Source of the DNA: Liolophura sinensis
Lineage: Eukaryota > Mollusca > Polyplacophora > Chitonida > Chitonidae
Reading direction: 5' to 3'
Length of the DNA: 20,462 nt
Assembly (NCBI RefSeq): GCF_032854445.1
Contig: NW_027018503.1
Span: 1 to 20,462 of the forward strand
Shown: piece by piece, positions 1-10,435 of the stretch
How the letters are laid out: each line of letters starts with the position of its first letter
How positions within the stretch are numbered: the stretch's first letter is position 1
The notes under the pieces: generated by a model
The model's input: only the letters and a program-made list of their open reading frames with translations
The model's database searches: none
Told to the model about the DNA's origin: nothing
Position numbers and translations under genes: made by a program

Positions 1-551
1 ACGTCAAATCTTTGGGCCAAGCCCATTTAACTCATCCAGCAATTGTCTTATTTCTAAGTCGAAGACAAACTCAATGTCTTTATCTACATGTTGAAAAACC
101 ACACCATTTTGTATATAAAAAAACACAAGGTACTTGATACAGTCTGCTGTAAAAAGTATAATTAAACACTGACCCACATCAATAAGGTGCCAAAAGATGC
201 GCAATTGGGCCAGGCATCTCCAGCTGTTGAAAAATTGCAAATTTTCCTTGGTTTCCATGGGGTAAGAGCCGTTGTTAGGCACGTGATTTTCACATAAATG
301 CTCATTCAATTGTAGCTACAGCCATAAGTGTTGGTCGGAGAGCAACGCGGTTTGCACCATTCGATTTCTCGTCACAAAATACGTCGGATTAGCTTCTTAC
401 CAGCAGCATTGGAACAGTTTTTCCACTTTTGAATTTTTGCCTGGTCTTTTTGCTAATTCAATTCGGCTACATTTACTATGTAATATCGCGACTGGTCATT
501 ACTATATTTAACTTTTGATTATAAGTTATGTGCCCTTCGGTAGCCCAGAAG
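1..551. repeat. Monomer 1, type A
   Basis: Carries TTATTTC, ATAATTAAAC, CCATGGGG, TGTAGCTACA, AGCTTC, TTTTGAA, GGTCTTT and TTTAAC. It has AACGCGG where the other A copies have AACGAGG, plus extra bases in CCATTTTG, the TATA A-run and AAATTTTCC. Unit start at position 1 is a chosen phase. Confidence 0.9.
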
Positions 552-1103
552 ACGTCAAATCTTTTGGGCCAAGGCCCATTTAACTCATCCAGCAATTGTC
601 TTACTTCTAAGTCGAAGACAAACTCAATGTCTTTATCTACATGTTGAAAAACCACACCATTTGTATATAAAAAACACAAGGTACTTGATACAGTCTGCTG
701 TAAAAAGTACAGTTGAACACTGACCCACATCAATAAGGTGCCAAAAGATGCGCAATTGGGCCAGGCATCTCCAGCTGTTGAAAAATTGCAAATTTCCTTG
801 GCTTCCATGGAGTAAGAGCCGTTGTTAGGCACGTGATTTTCACATAAATGCTCATTCAATTGTAGCTACAGCCATAAGTGTTGGTCGGAGAGCAACGCGG
901 TTTGCACCATTCGATTTCCTCGTCACAAAATACGTCGGATTAGCCTCTTACCAGCAGCATTGGAACAGTTTTTCCACTTTTGGATTTTTTGCCTGGGATT
1001 TTTGCTAATTCAATTCGGCTACATTTACTATGTAATATCGCGACTGGTCATTACTATATTCAACTTTTGATTATAAGTTATGTGCCCTTCGGTAGCCCAG
1101 AAG
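552..1103. repeat. Monomer 2, type B
   Basis: Carries TTACTTC, ACAGTTGAAC, GGCTTCC, AGCCTC, TTTTGGA, GGGATTT and TTCAAC. Private extra bases occur in CTTTTGGGCC, CCAAGGCCC, TTTCCTCGTC and GGATTTTTTGCC, which make this one of the longest copies. Confidence 0.9.
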
Positions 1104-1652
1104 ACGTCAAATCTTTGGGCCAAGCCCATTTAACTCATCCAGCAATTGTCTTATTTCTAAGTCGAAGACAAACTCAATGTCTTTATCTACATGTTGAAAA
1201 ACCACACCATTTGTATATAAAAACACAAGGTACTTGATACAGTCTGCTGTAAAAAGTACAATTAAACACTGACCCACATCAATAAGGTGCCAAAAGATGC
1301 GCAATTGGGCCAGGCATCTCCAGCTGTTGAAAAATTGCAAATTTCCTTGGTTTCCATGGAGTAAGAGCCGTTGTTAGGCACGTGATTTTCACATAAATGC
1401 TCATTCAATTGTCGCTACAGCCATAAGTGTTGGTCGGAGAGCAACGCGGTTTGCGCCATTCGATTTCTCGTCACAAAATACGTCGGATTAGCTTTCTTAC
1501 CAGCAGCATTGGAAACAGTTTTTCCACTTTTGATTTTTGCCTGGGCTTTTTGCTAATTCAATTCGGCTACATTTACTATGTAATATCGCGACTGGTCATT
1601 ACTATATTTAACTTTTGATTATAAGTTATGTGCCCCTTCGGTAGCCCAGAAG
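1104..1652. repeat. Monomer 3, type C
   Basis: Carries TTATTTC, the short run TATAAAAACAC, ACAATTAAAC, TGTCGCTACA, AGCTTTC (extra T), GGGCTTT and TTTAAC. Private changes include TTGCGCCATT, GGAAACAG, a lost A in TTTTGATTTTTG and TGCCCCTTC. Confidence 0.9.
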
Positions 1653-2200
1653 ACGTCAAATCTTTGGGCAAGCCCATTTAACTCATCCAGCAATTGTCTT
1701 ACTTCTAAGTCCGAAGACAAACTCAATGTCTTTATCTACATGTTGAAAAACCACACCATTTGTATATAAAAAACACAAGGTACTTGATACAGTCTGCTGT
1801 AAAAAGTACAATTGAACACTGACCCACATCAATAAGGTGCCAAAAGATGCGCAATTGGGCCAGGCATCTCCAGCTGTTGAAAAATTGCAAATTTCCTTGG
1901 TTTCCATGGAGTAAGAGCCGTTGTTAGGCACGTGATTTTCACATAAATGCTCATTCAATTGTAGCTACAGCCATAAGTGTTGGTCGGAGAGCAACGCGGT
2001 TTGCACCATTCGATTTCTCGTCACAAAATACGTCGGATTAGCCTCTTACCAGCAGCATTGGAACAGTTTTTCCACTTTTGGATTTTTGCCTGGGATTTTT
2101 GCTAATTCAATTCGGCTACATTTACTATGTAATATCGCGACTGGTCATTACTATATTCAACTTTTGATTATAAGTTATGTGCCCTTCGGTAGCCCAGAAG
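1653..2200. repeat. Monomer 4, type D
   Basis: Carries TTACTTC, ACAATTGAAC, TTTCC, TGTAGCTACA, AGCCTC, TTTTGGA, GGGATTT and TTCAAC. Private changes are a lost C in GGGCAAGCC and an extra C in AAGTCCGAAG. Confidence 0.9.
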
Positions 2201-2751
2201 ACGTCAAATCTTTGGGCCAAGCCCATTTAACTCATCCAGCAATTGTCTTACTTCTAAGTCGAAGACAAACTCAATGTCTTTATCTACATGTTGAAAAACC
2301 ACACCCATTTGTATATAAAAAACACAAGGTACTTGATACAGTCCTGCTGTAAAAAGTACAGTTGAACACTGACCCCACATCAATAAGGTGCCAAAAGATG
2401 CGCAATTGGGCCAGGCATCTCCAGCTGTTGAAAAATTGCAAATTTCCTTGGCTTCCATGGAGTAAGAGCCGTTGTTAGGCACGTGATTTTCACATAAATG
2501 CTCATTCAATTGTAGCTACAGCCATAAGTGTTGGTCGGAGAGCAACGCGGTTTGCACCATTCGATTTCTCGTCACAAAATACGTCGGATTAGCCTCTTAC
2601 CAGCAGCATTGGAACAGTTTTTCCACTTTTGAATTTTTGCCTGGGCTTTTTGCTAATTCAATTCGGCTACATTTACTATGTAATATCGCGACTGGTCATT
2701 ACTATATTTAACTTTTGATTATAAGTTATGTGCCCTTCGGTAGCCCAGAAG
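2201..2751. repeat. Monomer 5, B left part joined to C/H-like right part
   Basis: The first about 390 bp carry B markers (ACAGTTGAAC, GGCTTCC, AGCCTC). From about 2628 on the markers switch to TTTTGAA, GGGCTTT and TTTAAC, typical of C and G. Extra C bases occur in ACACCCATT, GTCCTGC and GACCCCAC. Confidence 0.85.
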
Positions 2752-3300
2752 ACGTCAAATCTTTGGGCCAAGCCCATTTAACTCATCCAGCAATTGTCTT
2801 ACTTCTAAGTCGAAGACAAACTCAATGTCTTTATCTACATGTTGAAAAACCACACCATTTGTATATAAAAAACACAAGGTACTTGATACAGTCTGCTGTA
2901 AAAAGTACAATTGAACACTGACCCACATCAATAAGGTGCCAAAAGATGCGCAATTGGGCCAGGCATCTCCAGCTGTTGAAAAATTGCAAATTTCCTTGGT
3001 TTCCATGGAGTAAGAGCCGTTGTTAGGCACGTGATTTTCACATAAATGCTCATTCAATTGTAGCTACAGCCATAAGTGTTGGTCGGAGAGCAACGCGGTT
3101 TGCACCATTCGATTTCTCGTCACAAAATACGTCGGATTAGCTTCTTACCAGCAGCATTGGAACAGTTTTTTCCACTTTGGGATTTTTGCCTTGGCTTTTT
3201 GCTAATTCAATTCGGCTACATTTACTATGTAATATCGCGACTGGTCATTACTATATTCAACTTTTTATTATAAGTTATGTGCCCTTCGGTAGCCCAGAAG
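2752..3300. repeat. Monomer 6, H-like
   Basis: Carries TTACTTC, ACAATTGAAC, TTTCC, TGTAGCTACA, AGCTTC and TTCAAC. The right part is private: ACTTTGGGATTTTTG, CCTTGGCTTT and AACTTTTTATT. Confidence 0.85.
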
Positions 3301-3847
3301 ACGTCAAATCTTTGGGCCAAGCCCATTTAACTCATCCAGCAATTGCCTTACTTCTAAGTCGAAGACAAACTCAATGTCTTTATCTACATGTTGAAAAACC
3401 ACACCATTTGTATATAAAAACAACAAGGTACTTGATACAGTCTGCTGTAAAAAGTACAATTAAACACTGACCCACATCAATAAGGTGCAAAAAGATGCGC
3501 AATTGGGCCAGGCATCTCCAGCTGTTGAAAAATTGCAAATTTCCTTGTTTCCATGGAGTAAGAGCCGTTGCTGGTCACGTGATTTTCACATAAATGCTCA
3601 TTCAATTGTCGCTACAGACAAAAGTATTGGTCGGAGAGCAACGCGGTTTGCACCATTCGATTTCTCGTCACAAAATACGTCGGATTAGCCTCTTACTAGC
3701 AGTATTGGAACAGTTTTTCCACTTTTGGATTCTTGCCTGGGCTTTTTGCTAATTCAATTCGGCTACATTTACTATGTAATATCGCGACTGGTCATTACTA
3801 TAGTCAACTTTTGATTATAAGTTATGTGCCCTTCGGTAGCCCAGAAG
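3301..3847. repeat. Monomer 7, group I, strongly diverged
   Basis: Carries ATTGCCTTAC, TATAAAAACAAC, ACAATTAAAC, GTGCAAAAAG, CTGGTCACGTG, TGTCGCTACA, CAGACAAAAGTATTGG, TACTAGCAGTATTGG, GGATTCTTGCC and AGTCAAC. GTGCAAAAAG is otherwise a G marker and CTGGTCACG an F marker, so it links the irregular block with the pentamer. Confidence 0.85.
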
Positions 3848-4395
3848 ACGTCAAATCTTTGGGCCAAGCCCATTTAACTCATCCAGCAATTGTCTTACTT
3901 CTAAGTCGAAGACAAACTCAATGTCTTTATCTACATGTTGAAAAACCACACCATTTGTATATAAAAACAACAAGGTACTTGATACAGTCTGCTGTAAAAA
4001 GTACAATTAAACACTGACCCACATCAATAAGGTGCCAAAAGATGCGCAATTGGGCCAGGCATCTCCAGCTGTTGAAAAATTGCAAATTTCCTTGGTTTCC
4101 ATGAAGTAAGAGCCGTTGTTAGGCACGTGATTTTCACATAAATGCTCATTCAATTGTCGCTACAGCCATAAGTGTTGGTCGGAGAGCAACGCGGTTTGCA
4201 CCATTCGATTTATCGTCACAAAATACGGCGGATTAGCCTCTTACCAGCAGCATTGGAACAGTTTTTCCACTTTTGGATTTTTGCCTGGGCTTTTTGCTAA
4301 TTAAATTCAGCTACATTTACTATGTAATATCGCGACTGGTCATTACTATAGTCAACTTTTGATTATAAGTTATGTGCCCTTCGGTAGCCCAGAAG
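3848..4395. repeat. Monomer 8, group I
   Basis: Carries TATAAAAACAAC, ACAATTAAAC, TGTCGCTACA, AGCCTC, TTTTGGA, GGGCTTT and AGTCAAC. Private substitutions are CCATGAAG, TTTATCGTC, ACGGCGG and AATTAAATTCAGC. Confidence 0.88.
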
Positions 4396-4944
4396 ACGTC
4401 AAATCTTTGGGCCAAGCCCATTTAACTCATCCAGCAATTGCCTTACTTCTGAGTCGAAGACAAACTCAATGTCTTTATCTACATGTTGAAAAACCACACC
4501 ATTTGTATATAAAAACAACAAGGTACTTGATACAGTCTGCTGTAAAAAGTACAATTAAACACTGACCCACATCAATAAGGTGCCAAAAGATGCGCAATTG
4601 GGCCAGGCATCTCCAGCTGTTGAAAAATTGCAAATTTCCTTGGTTTCCATGGAGTAAGAGCCGTTGTTAGGCACGTGATTTTCACATAAATGCTCATTCA
4701 ATTGTCGCTACAGCCATAAGTGTTGGTCGGAGAGCAACGCGGTTTGCACCATTCGATTTCTCGTCACAAAATACGTCGGATTAGCTTCTTACCAGCAGCA
4801 TTGGAACAGTTTTTCCACTTTTGGATTTTTGCCTGGGCTTTTTGCTAATTCAATTCGGCTACATTTACTATGTAATATCGCGACTGGTCATTACTATATT
4901 TAACTTTTGATTATAAGTTATGTGCCCCTTCGGTAGCCCAGAAG
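4396..4944. repeat. Monomer 9, group I
   Basis: Carries ATTGCCTTAC (shared with monomer 7), private CTTCTGAGTC, TATAAAAACAAC, ACAATTAAAC, TGTCGCTACA, AGCTTC, TTTTGGA, GGGCTTT and TTTAAC. Its closest relative by these markers is the monomer at 18633. Confidence 0.88.
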
Positions 4945-5496
4945 ACGTCAAATCTTTGGGCCAAGCCCATTTAACTCATCCAGCAATTGTCTTACTTCTA
5001 AGTCGAAGACAAACTCAATGTCTTTATCTACATGTTGAAAAACCACACCATTTGTATATAAAAAACACAAGGTACTTGATACAGTCTGCTGTAAAAAGTA
5101 CAATTGAACACTGACCCACATCAATAAGGTGCCAAAAAGATGCGCAATTGGGCCAGGCATCTCCAGCTGTTGAAAAATTGCAAATTTCCTTGGTCTCCAT
5201 GGAGTAAGAGCCGTTGTTAGGCACGTGATTTTCACATAAATGCTCATTCAATTGTAGCTACAGCCATAAGTGTTGGTCGGAGAGCAACGCGGTTTGCACC
5301 ATTCGATTTCTCGTCACAAAATACGTCGGATTAGCTTCTTACCAGCAGCATTGGAACAGTTTTTTCCACTTTTGAATTTTTGCCTGGGCTTTTTGCTAAT
5401 TCAATTCGGCTACATTTACTATGTAATATCGCGACTGGTCATTACTATATTCAACTTTTGATTATAAGTTATTGTGCCCTTACGGTAGCCCAGAAG
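4945..5496. repeat. Monomer 10, type H
   Basis: Carries TTACTTC, ACAATTGAAC, TGTAGCTACA, AGCTTC, TTTTGAA, GGGCTTT and TTCAAC. Private changes are GCCAAAAAGATG, GGTCTCCATGG, an extra T in GTTTTTTCC and TTATTGTGCCCTTACGG. Confidence 0.88.
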
Positions 5497-6044
5497 ACGT
5501 CAAATCTTTGGGCCAAGCCCATTTAACTCATCAGCAATTGTCTTACTTCTAAGTCGAAGACAAACTCAATGTCTTTATCTACATGTTGAAAAACCACCAC
5601 CATTTGTATATAAAAAACACAAGGTACTTGATACAGTCTGCTGTAAAAAGTACAATTGAACACTGACCCACATCAATAAGGTGCCAAAAGATGCGCAATT
5701 GGGCCAGGGCATCTCCAGCTGTTGAAAAATTGCAAATTTCCTTGGTTTCCATGGAGTAAGAGCCGTTGTTAGGCACGTGATTTTCACATAAATGCTCATT
5801 CAATTGTAGCTACAGCCATAAGTGTTGGTCGGAGAGCAACGCGGTTTGCACCATTCGATTTCTCGTCACAAAATACGTCGGATTAGCCTCTTACCAGCAG
5901 CATTGGAACAATTTTCCACTTTTGGATTTTTGCCTGGGATTTTTGCTAATTCAATTCGGCTACATTTACTATGTAATATCGCGACTGGTCATTACTATAT
6001 TCAACTTTTGATTATAAGTTATGTGCCCTTCGGTAGCCCAGAAG
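5497..6044. repeat. Monomer 11, type D
   Basis: Carries TTACTTC, ACAATTGAAC, AGCCTC, TTTTGGA, GGGATTT and TTCAAC. Private changes are ACTCATCAGC, ACCACCACCATT, CCAGGGCATC and AACAATTTTCC. Confidence 0.88.
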
Positions 6045-6591
6045 ACGTCAAATCTTTGGGCCAAGCCCATTTAACTCATCCAGCAATTGTCTTATTTCTA
6101 AGTCGAAGACAAACTCAATGTCTTTATCTACATGTTGAAAAACCACACCATTTGTATATAAAAAAACACAAGGTACTTGATACAGTCTGCTGTAAAAAGT
6201 ACAATTGAACACTGACCCACATCAATAAGGTGCCAAAAGATGCGCAATTGGGCCAGGCATCTCCAGCTGTTGAAAAATTGCAAATTTCCTTGGTTTCCAT
6301 GGAGTAAGAGCCGTTGTTAGGCACGTGTTTCACATAAATGCTCATTCAATTGTAGCTACAGCCATAAGTATTGGTCGGAGAGCAACGCGGTTTGCACCAT
6401 TCGATTTCTCGTCACAAAATACGTCGGATTAGCCTCTTACCAGCAGCATTGGAACAGTTTTTCCACTTTTGGATTTTTGCCTGGGCTTTTTGCTAATTCA
6501 ATTCGGCTACATTTACTATGTAATATCGCGACTGGTCATTACTATATTCAACTTTTGATTATAAGTTATGTGCCCTTCGGTAGCCCAGAAG
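6045..6591. repeat. Monomer 12, type E
   Basis: Carries TTATTTC, a seven-A run after TATAT, ACAATTGAAC, AGTATTGGTCGG, AGCCTC, GGGCTTT and TTCAAC. CACGTGTTTCAC at about 6322 lacks two bases relative to CACGTGATTTTCAC. Confidence 0.9.
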
Positions 6592-7139
6592 ACGTCAAAT
6601 CTTTGGGCCAAGCCCATTTAACTCATCCAGCAATTGTCTTATTTCTAAGTCGAAGACAAACTCAATGTCTTTATCTACATGTTGAAAAACCACACCATTT
6701 GTATATAAAAAACACAAGGTACTTGATACAGTCTGCTGTAAAAAGTATAATTAAACACTGACCCACATCAATAAGGTGCCAAAAGATGCGCAATTGGGCC
6801 AGGCATCTCCAGCTGTTGAAAAATTGCAAATTTCCTTGGTTTCCATGGGGTAAGAGCCGTTGTTAGGCACGTGATTTTCACATAAATGCTCATTCAATTG
6901 TAGCTACAGCCATAAGTGTTGGTCGGAGAGCAACGAGGTTTGCACCATTCGATTTCTCGTCACAAAATACGTCGGATTAGCTTCTTACCAGCAGCATTGG
7001 AACAGTTTTTCCACTTTTGAATTTTTGCCTGGTCTTTTTGCTAATTCAATTCGGCTACATTTACTATGTAATATCGCGACTGGTCATTACTATATTTAAC
7101 TTTTGATTATAAGTTATGTGCCCTTCGGTAGCCCAGAAG
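6592..7139. repeat. Monomer 13, type A
   Basis: Carries TTATTTC, ATAATTAAAC, CCATGGGG, AACGAGG, AGCTTC, TTTTGAA, GGTCTTT and TTTAAC. It matches monomer 16 with no difference seen by eye. Confidence 0.92.
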
Positions 7140-7687
7140 ACGTCAAATCTTTGGGCCAAGCCCATTTAACTCATCCAGCAATTGTCTTACTTCTAAGTCG
7201 AAGACAAACTCAATGTCTTTATCTACATGTTGAAAAACCACACCATTTGTATATAAAAAACACAAGGTACTTGATACAGTCTGCTGTAAAAAGTACAGTT
7301 GAACACTGACCCACATTAATAAGGTGCCAAAAGATGCGCAATTGGGCCAGGCATCTCCAGCTGTTGAAAAATTGCAAATTCCTTGGCTTCCATGGAGTAA
7401 GAGCCGTTGTTAGGCACGTGATTTTCGATACATAAATGCTCATTCAATTGTAGCTACAGCCATAAGTGTTGGTCGGAGAGCAACGCGGTTTGCACCATTC
7501 GATTTCTCGTCACAAAATACGTCGGATTAGCCTCTTACCAGCAGCATTGGAACAGTTTTTCCACTTTTGGATTTTTGCCTGGATTTTTGCTAATTCAATT
7601 CGGCTACATTTACTATGTAATATCGCGACTGTCATTACTATATTCAACTTTTGATTATAAGTTATGTGCCCTTCGGTAGCCCAGAAG
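7140..7687. repeat. Monomer 14, type B
   Basis: Carries TTACTTC, ACAGTTGAAC, GGCTTCC, AGCCTC, TTTTGGA and TTCAAC. Private changes are CACATTAAT, a lost T in GCAAATTCC, an inserted GAT at 7427-7429, and one lost G each in GCCTGGATTT and GACTGTCATT. Confidence 0.9.
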
Positions 7688-8232
7688 ACGTCAAATCTTT
7701 GGGCCAAGCCCATTTAACTCATCCAGCAATTGTCTTATTTCTAAGTCGAAGACAAACTCAATGTCTTTATCTACATGTTGAAAAACCACACCATTTGTAT
7801 ATAAAAAACACAAGGTACTTGATACAGTCTGCTGTAAAAAGTACAATTGAACACTGACCCACATCAATAAGGTGCCAAAAGATGCGCAATTGGGCCAGGC
7901 ATCTCCAGCTGTTGAAAAATTGCAAATTTCCTTGGTTTCCATGGAGTAAGAGCGTTGTTAGGCACGTGATTTTCACATAAATGCTCATTCAATGTAGCTA
8001 CAGCCATAAGTATTGGTCGGAGAGCAACGCGGTTTGCACATTCGATTTCTCGTCACAAAATACGTCGGATTAGCCTCTTACCAGCAGCATTGGAACAGTT
8101 TTTCCACTTTTGGATTTTTGCCTGGGCTTTTTGCTAATTCAATTCGGCTACATTTACTATGTAATATCGCGACTGGTCATTACTATATTCAACTTTTGAT
8201 TATAAGTTATGTGCCCTTCGGTAGCCCAGAAG
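7688..8232. repeat. Monomer 15, type E
   Basis: Carries TTATTTC, ACAATTGAAC, AGTATTGGTCGG, AGCCTC, TTTTGGA, GGGCTTT and TTCAAC. Lost single bases in GAGCGTTG, CAATGTAGC and TTTGCACATTC make it the shortest copy at 545 bp. Confidence 0.9.
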
Positions 8233-8780
8233 ACGTCAAATCTTTGGGCCAAGCCCATTTAACTCATCCAGCAATTGTCTTATTTCTAAGTCGAAGACAA
8301 ACTCAATGTCTTTATCTACATGTTGAAAAACCACACCATTTGTATATAAAAAACACAAGGTACTTGATACAGTCTGCTGTAAAAAGTATAATTAAACACT
8401 GACCCACATCAATAAGGTGCCAAAAGATGCGCAATTGGGCCAGGCATCTCCAGCTGTTGAAAAATTGCAAATTTCCTTGGTTTCCATGGGGTAAGAGCCG
8501 TTGTTAGGCACGTGATTTTCACATAAATGCTCATTCAATTGTAGCTACAGCCATAAGTGTTGGTCGGAGAGCAACGAGGTTTGCACCATTCGATTTCTCG
8601 TCACAAAATACGTCGGATTAGCTTCTTACCAGCAGCATTGGAACAGTTTTTCCACTTTTGAATTTTTGCCTGGTCTTTTTGCTAATTCAATTCGGCTACA
8701 TTTACTATGTAATATCGCGACTGGTCATTACTATATTTAACTTTTGATTATAAGTTATGTGCCCTTCGGTAGCCCAGAAG
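8233..8780. repeat. Monomer 16, type A
   Basis: Same marker set as the A monomer at 6592, including AACGAGG and GGTCTTT; no private change noticed. Confidence 0.92.
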
Positions 8781-9328
8781 ACGTCAAATCTTTGGGCCAA
8801 GCCCATTTAACTCATCCAGCAATTGTCTTACTTCTAAGTCGAAGACAAACTCAATGTCTTTATCTACATGTTGAAAAACCACACCATTTGTATATAAAAA
8901 ACACAAGGTACTTGATACAGTCTGCTGTAAAAAGTACAGTTGAACACTGACCCACATCAATAAGGTGCCAAAAGATGCGCAATTGGGCCAGGCATCTTCA
9001 GCTGTTGAAAAATTGCAAATTTCCTTGGCTTCCATGGAGTAAGAGCCGTTGTTAGGCACGTGATTTTCACATAAATGCTCATTCAATTGTAGCTACAGCC
9101 ATAAGTGTTGGTCGGAGAGCAACGCGGTTTGCACCATTCGATTTCTCGTCACAAAATACGTCGGATTAGCCTCTTACCAGCAGCATTGGAACAGTTTTTC
9201 CACTTTTGGATTTTTGCCTGGGATTTTTGCTAATTCAATTCGGCTACATTTACTATGTAATATCGCGACTGGTCATTACTATATTCAACTTTTGATTATA
9301 AGTTATGTGCCCTTCGGTAGCCCAGAAG
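8781..9328. repeat. Monomer 17, type B
   Basis: B markers ACAGTTGAAC, GGCTTCC, AGCCTC, GGGATTT and TTCAAC. CATCTTCAGC is a private substitution. It has CAGCAGCATTGG, unlike the pentamer B copies with CAGCAGTATTGG. Confidence 0.92.
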
Positions 9329-9875
9329 ACGTCAAATCTTTGGGCCAAGCCCATTTAACTCATCCAGCAATTGTCTTATTTCTAAGTCGAAGACAAACTC
9401 AATGTCTTTATCTACATGTTGAAAAACCACACCATTTGTATATAAAAACACAAGGTACTTGATACAGTCTGCTGTAAAAAGTACAATTAAACACTGACCC
9501 ACATCAATAAGGTGCCAAAAGATGCGCAATTGGGCCAGGCATCTCCAGCTGTTGAAAAATTGCAAATTTCCTTGGTTTCCATGGAGTAAGAGCCGTTGTT
9601 AGGCACGTGATTTTCACATAAATGCTCATTCAATTGTCGCTACAGCCATAAGTGTTGGTCGGAGAGCAACGCGGTTTGCACCATTCGATTTCTCGTCACA
9701 AAATACGTCGGATTAGCTTCTTACCAGCAGCATTGGAACAGTTTTTCCACTTTTGAATTTTTGCCTGGGCTTTTTGCTAATTCAATTCGGCTACATTTAC
9801 TATGTAATATCGCGACTGGTCATTACTATATATAACTTTTGATTATAAGTTATGTGCCCTTCGGTAGCCCAGAAG
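9329..9875. repeat. Monomer 18, type C
   Basis: C markers TTATTTC, TATAAAAACAC, ACAATTAAAC, TGTCGCTACA, AGCTTC, TTTTGAA and GGGCTTT. CTATATATAAC is private. Confidence 0.92.
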
Positions 9876-10423
9876 ACGTCAAATCTTTGGGCCAAGCCCA
9901 TTTAACTCATCCAGCAATTGTCTTACTTCTAAGTCGAAGACAAACTCAATGTCTTTATCTACATGTTGAAAAACCACACCATTTGTATATAAAAACAACA
10001 AGGTACTTGATACAGTCTGCTGTAAAAGGTACAATTGAACACTGACCCACATCAATAAGGTGCCAAAAGATGCGCAATTGGGCCAGGCATCTCCAGCTGT
10101 TGAAAAATTGCAAATTTCCTTGGTTTCCATGGAGTAAGAGCCGTTGTTAGGCACGTGATTTTCACATAAATGCTCATTCAATTGTAGCTACAGCCATAAG
10201 TGTTGGTCGGAGAGCAACGCGGTTTGCACCATTCGATTTCTCGTCACAAAATACGTCGGATTAGCCTCTTACCAGCAGCATTGGAACAGTTTTTCCACTT
10301 TTGGATTTTTGCCTGGGATTTTTGCTAATTCAATTCGGCTACATTTACTATGTAATATCGCGACTGGTCATTACTATATTCAACTTTTGATTATAAGTTA
10401 TGTGCCCTTCGGTAGCCCAGAAG
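9876..10423. repeat. Monomer 19, type D variant
   Basis: D markers ACAATTGAAC, TGTAGCTACA, AGCCTC, GGGATTT and TTCAAC, but with TTACTTC, the group I run TATAAAAACAAC and a private AAAAGGTAC. This suggests a short tract exchanged from a group I monomer. Confidence 0.88.
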
Positions 10424-10428
10424 ACGTC
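10423..10428. repeat. GACGTC palindrome at the unit landmark (representative)
   Basis: A 6-bp palindrome present in every unit next to the landmark used to set the monomer phase. Coordinates are for monomer 20. No function can be assigned. Confidence 0.5.
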
Positions 10429-10435
10429 AAATCTT

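Larger units (their letters stand above)
1..2200. repeat. A-B-C-D run of monomers, left end
   Basis: Four successive monomers carry, in order, the type A, B, C and D marker sets. The same order recurs at 8233-10423, fifteen monomers to the right. Each copy here carries several private one-base changes (for example extra bases in the CTTTTGGGCCAAGG stretch near 572), so it is more divergent or less well polished than the central array. Confidence 0.8.
2201..6044. repeat. Irregular block of mosaic and diverged monomers
   Basis: Seven monomers (starts 2201, 2752, 3301, 3848, 4396, 4945, 5497) show no repeated higher-order pattern. The first is a B/C-like mosaic, the second and sixth are H-like, the third to fifth belong to a diverged group I with TATAAAAACAAC, and the last is D-like. 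Most private substitutions of the window lie here. Related I and H monomers reappear at 18633-20279, so this resembles array background flanking the more homogeneous core. Confidence 0.75.
6045..9328. repeat. Trimeric higher-order repeat E-A-B, two tandem copies
   Basis: Monomers at 6045, 6592 and 7140 (E, A, B) are repeated in the same order at 7688, 8233 and 8781, a period of 1643 then 1641 bp. E copies share AGTATTGGTCGG; A copies share ATAATTAAAC, CCATGGGG, AACGAGG and GGTCTTT; B copies share ACAGTTGAAC and GGCTTCC. Corresponding monomers are more alike than neighbours, the defining property of a higher-order repeat. The two copies differ by a few indels and isolated substitutions such as CACATTAAT at 7313-7321 and CATCTTCAGC at 8993-9002. 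Confidence 0.88.
8781..10423. repeat. Shortened B-C-D higher-order copy preceding the pentamer array
   Basis: Monomers at 8781 (B), 9329 (C) and 9876 (D) have the same order as the first three members of the pentamer to the right but lack F and G. They are less similar to the pentamer than the pentamer copies are to each other: the C copy has ATATATAAC and the D copy has TATAAAAACAAC and AAAAGGTAC. The B monomer also serves as the last member of the second E-A-B trimer, so the two higher-order patterns overlap here. Confidence 0.75.

Noticed and set aside
476-859. 127-codon minus-strand open frame
   Set aside because: It is the common roughly 100-codon satellite frame altered and lengthened by extra bases in CTTTTGGGCCAAGG. 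It is not kept in other units.
7427-7429. GAT insertion in monomer 14 as a transposon footprint
   Set aside because: A three-base gain in a single copy, with no flanking duplication, is more simply a small indel or consensus error.
8013-8402. 129-codon plus-strand open frame, and the similar one at 5822-6208
   Set aside because: They arise where one-base indels (for example TTTGCACATTC near 8035) happen to join two frames; the same region in neighbouring units is broken. Differences between units change amino acids, and no known domain is visible.
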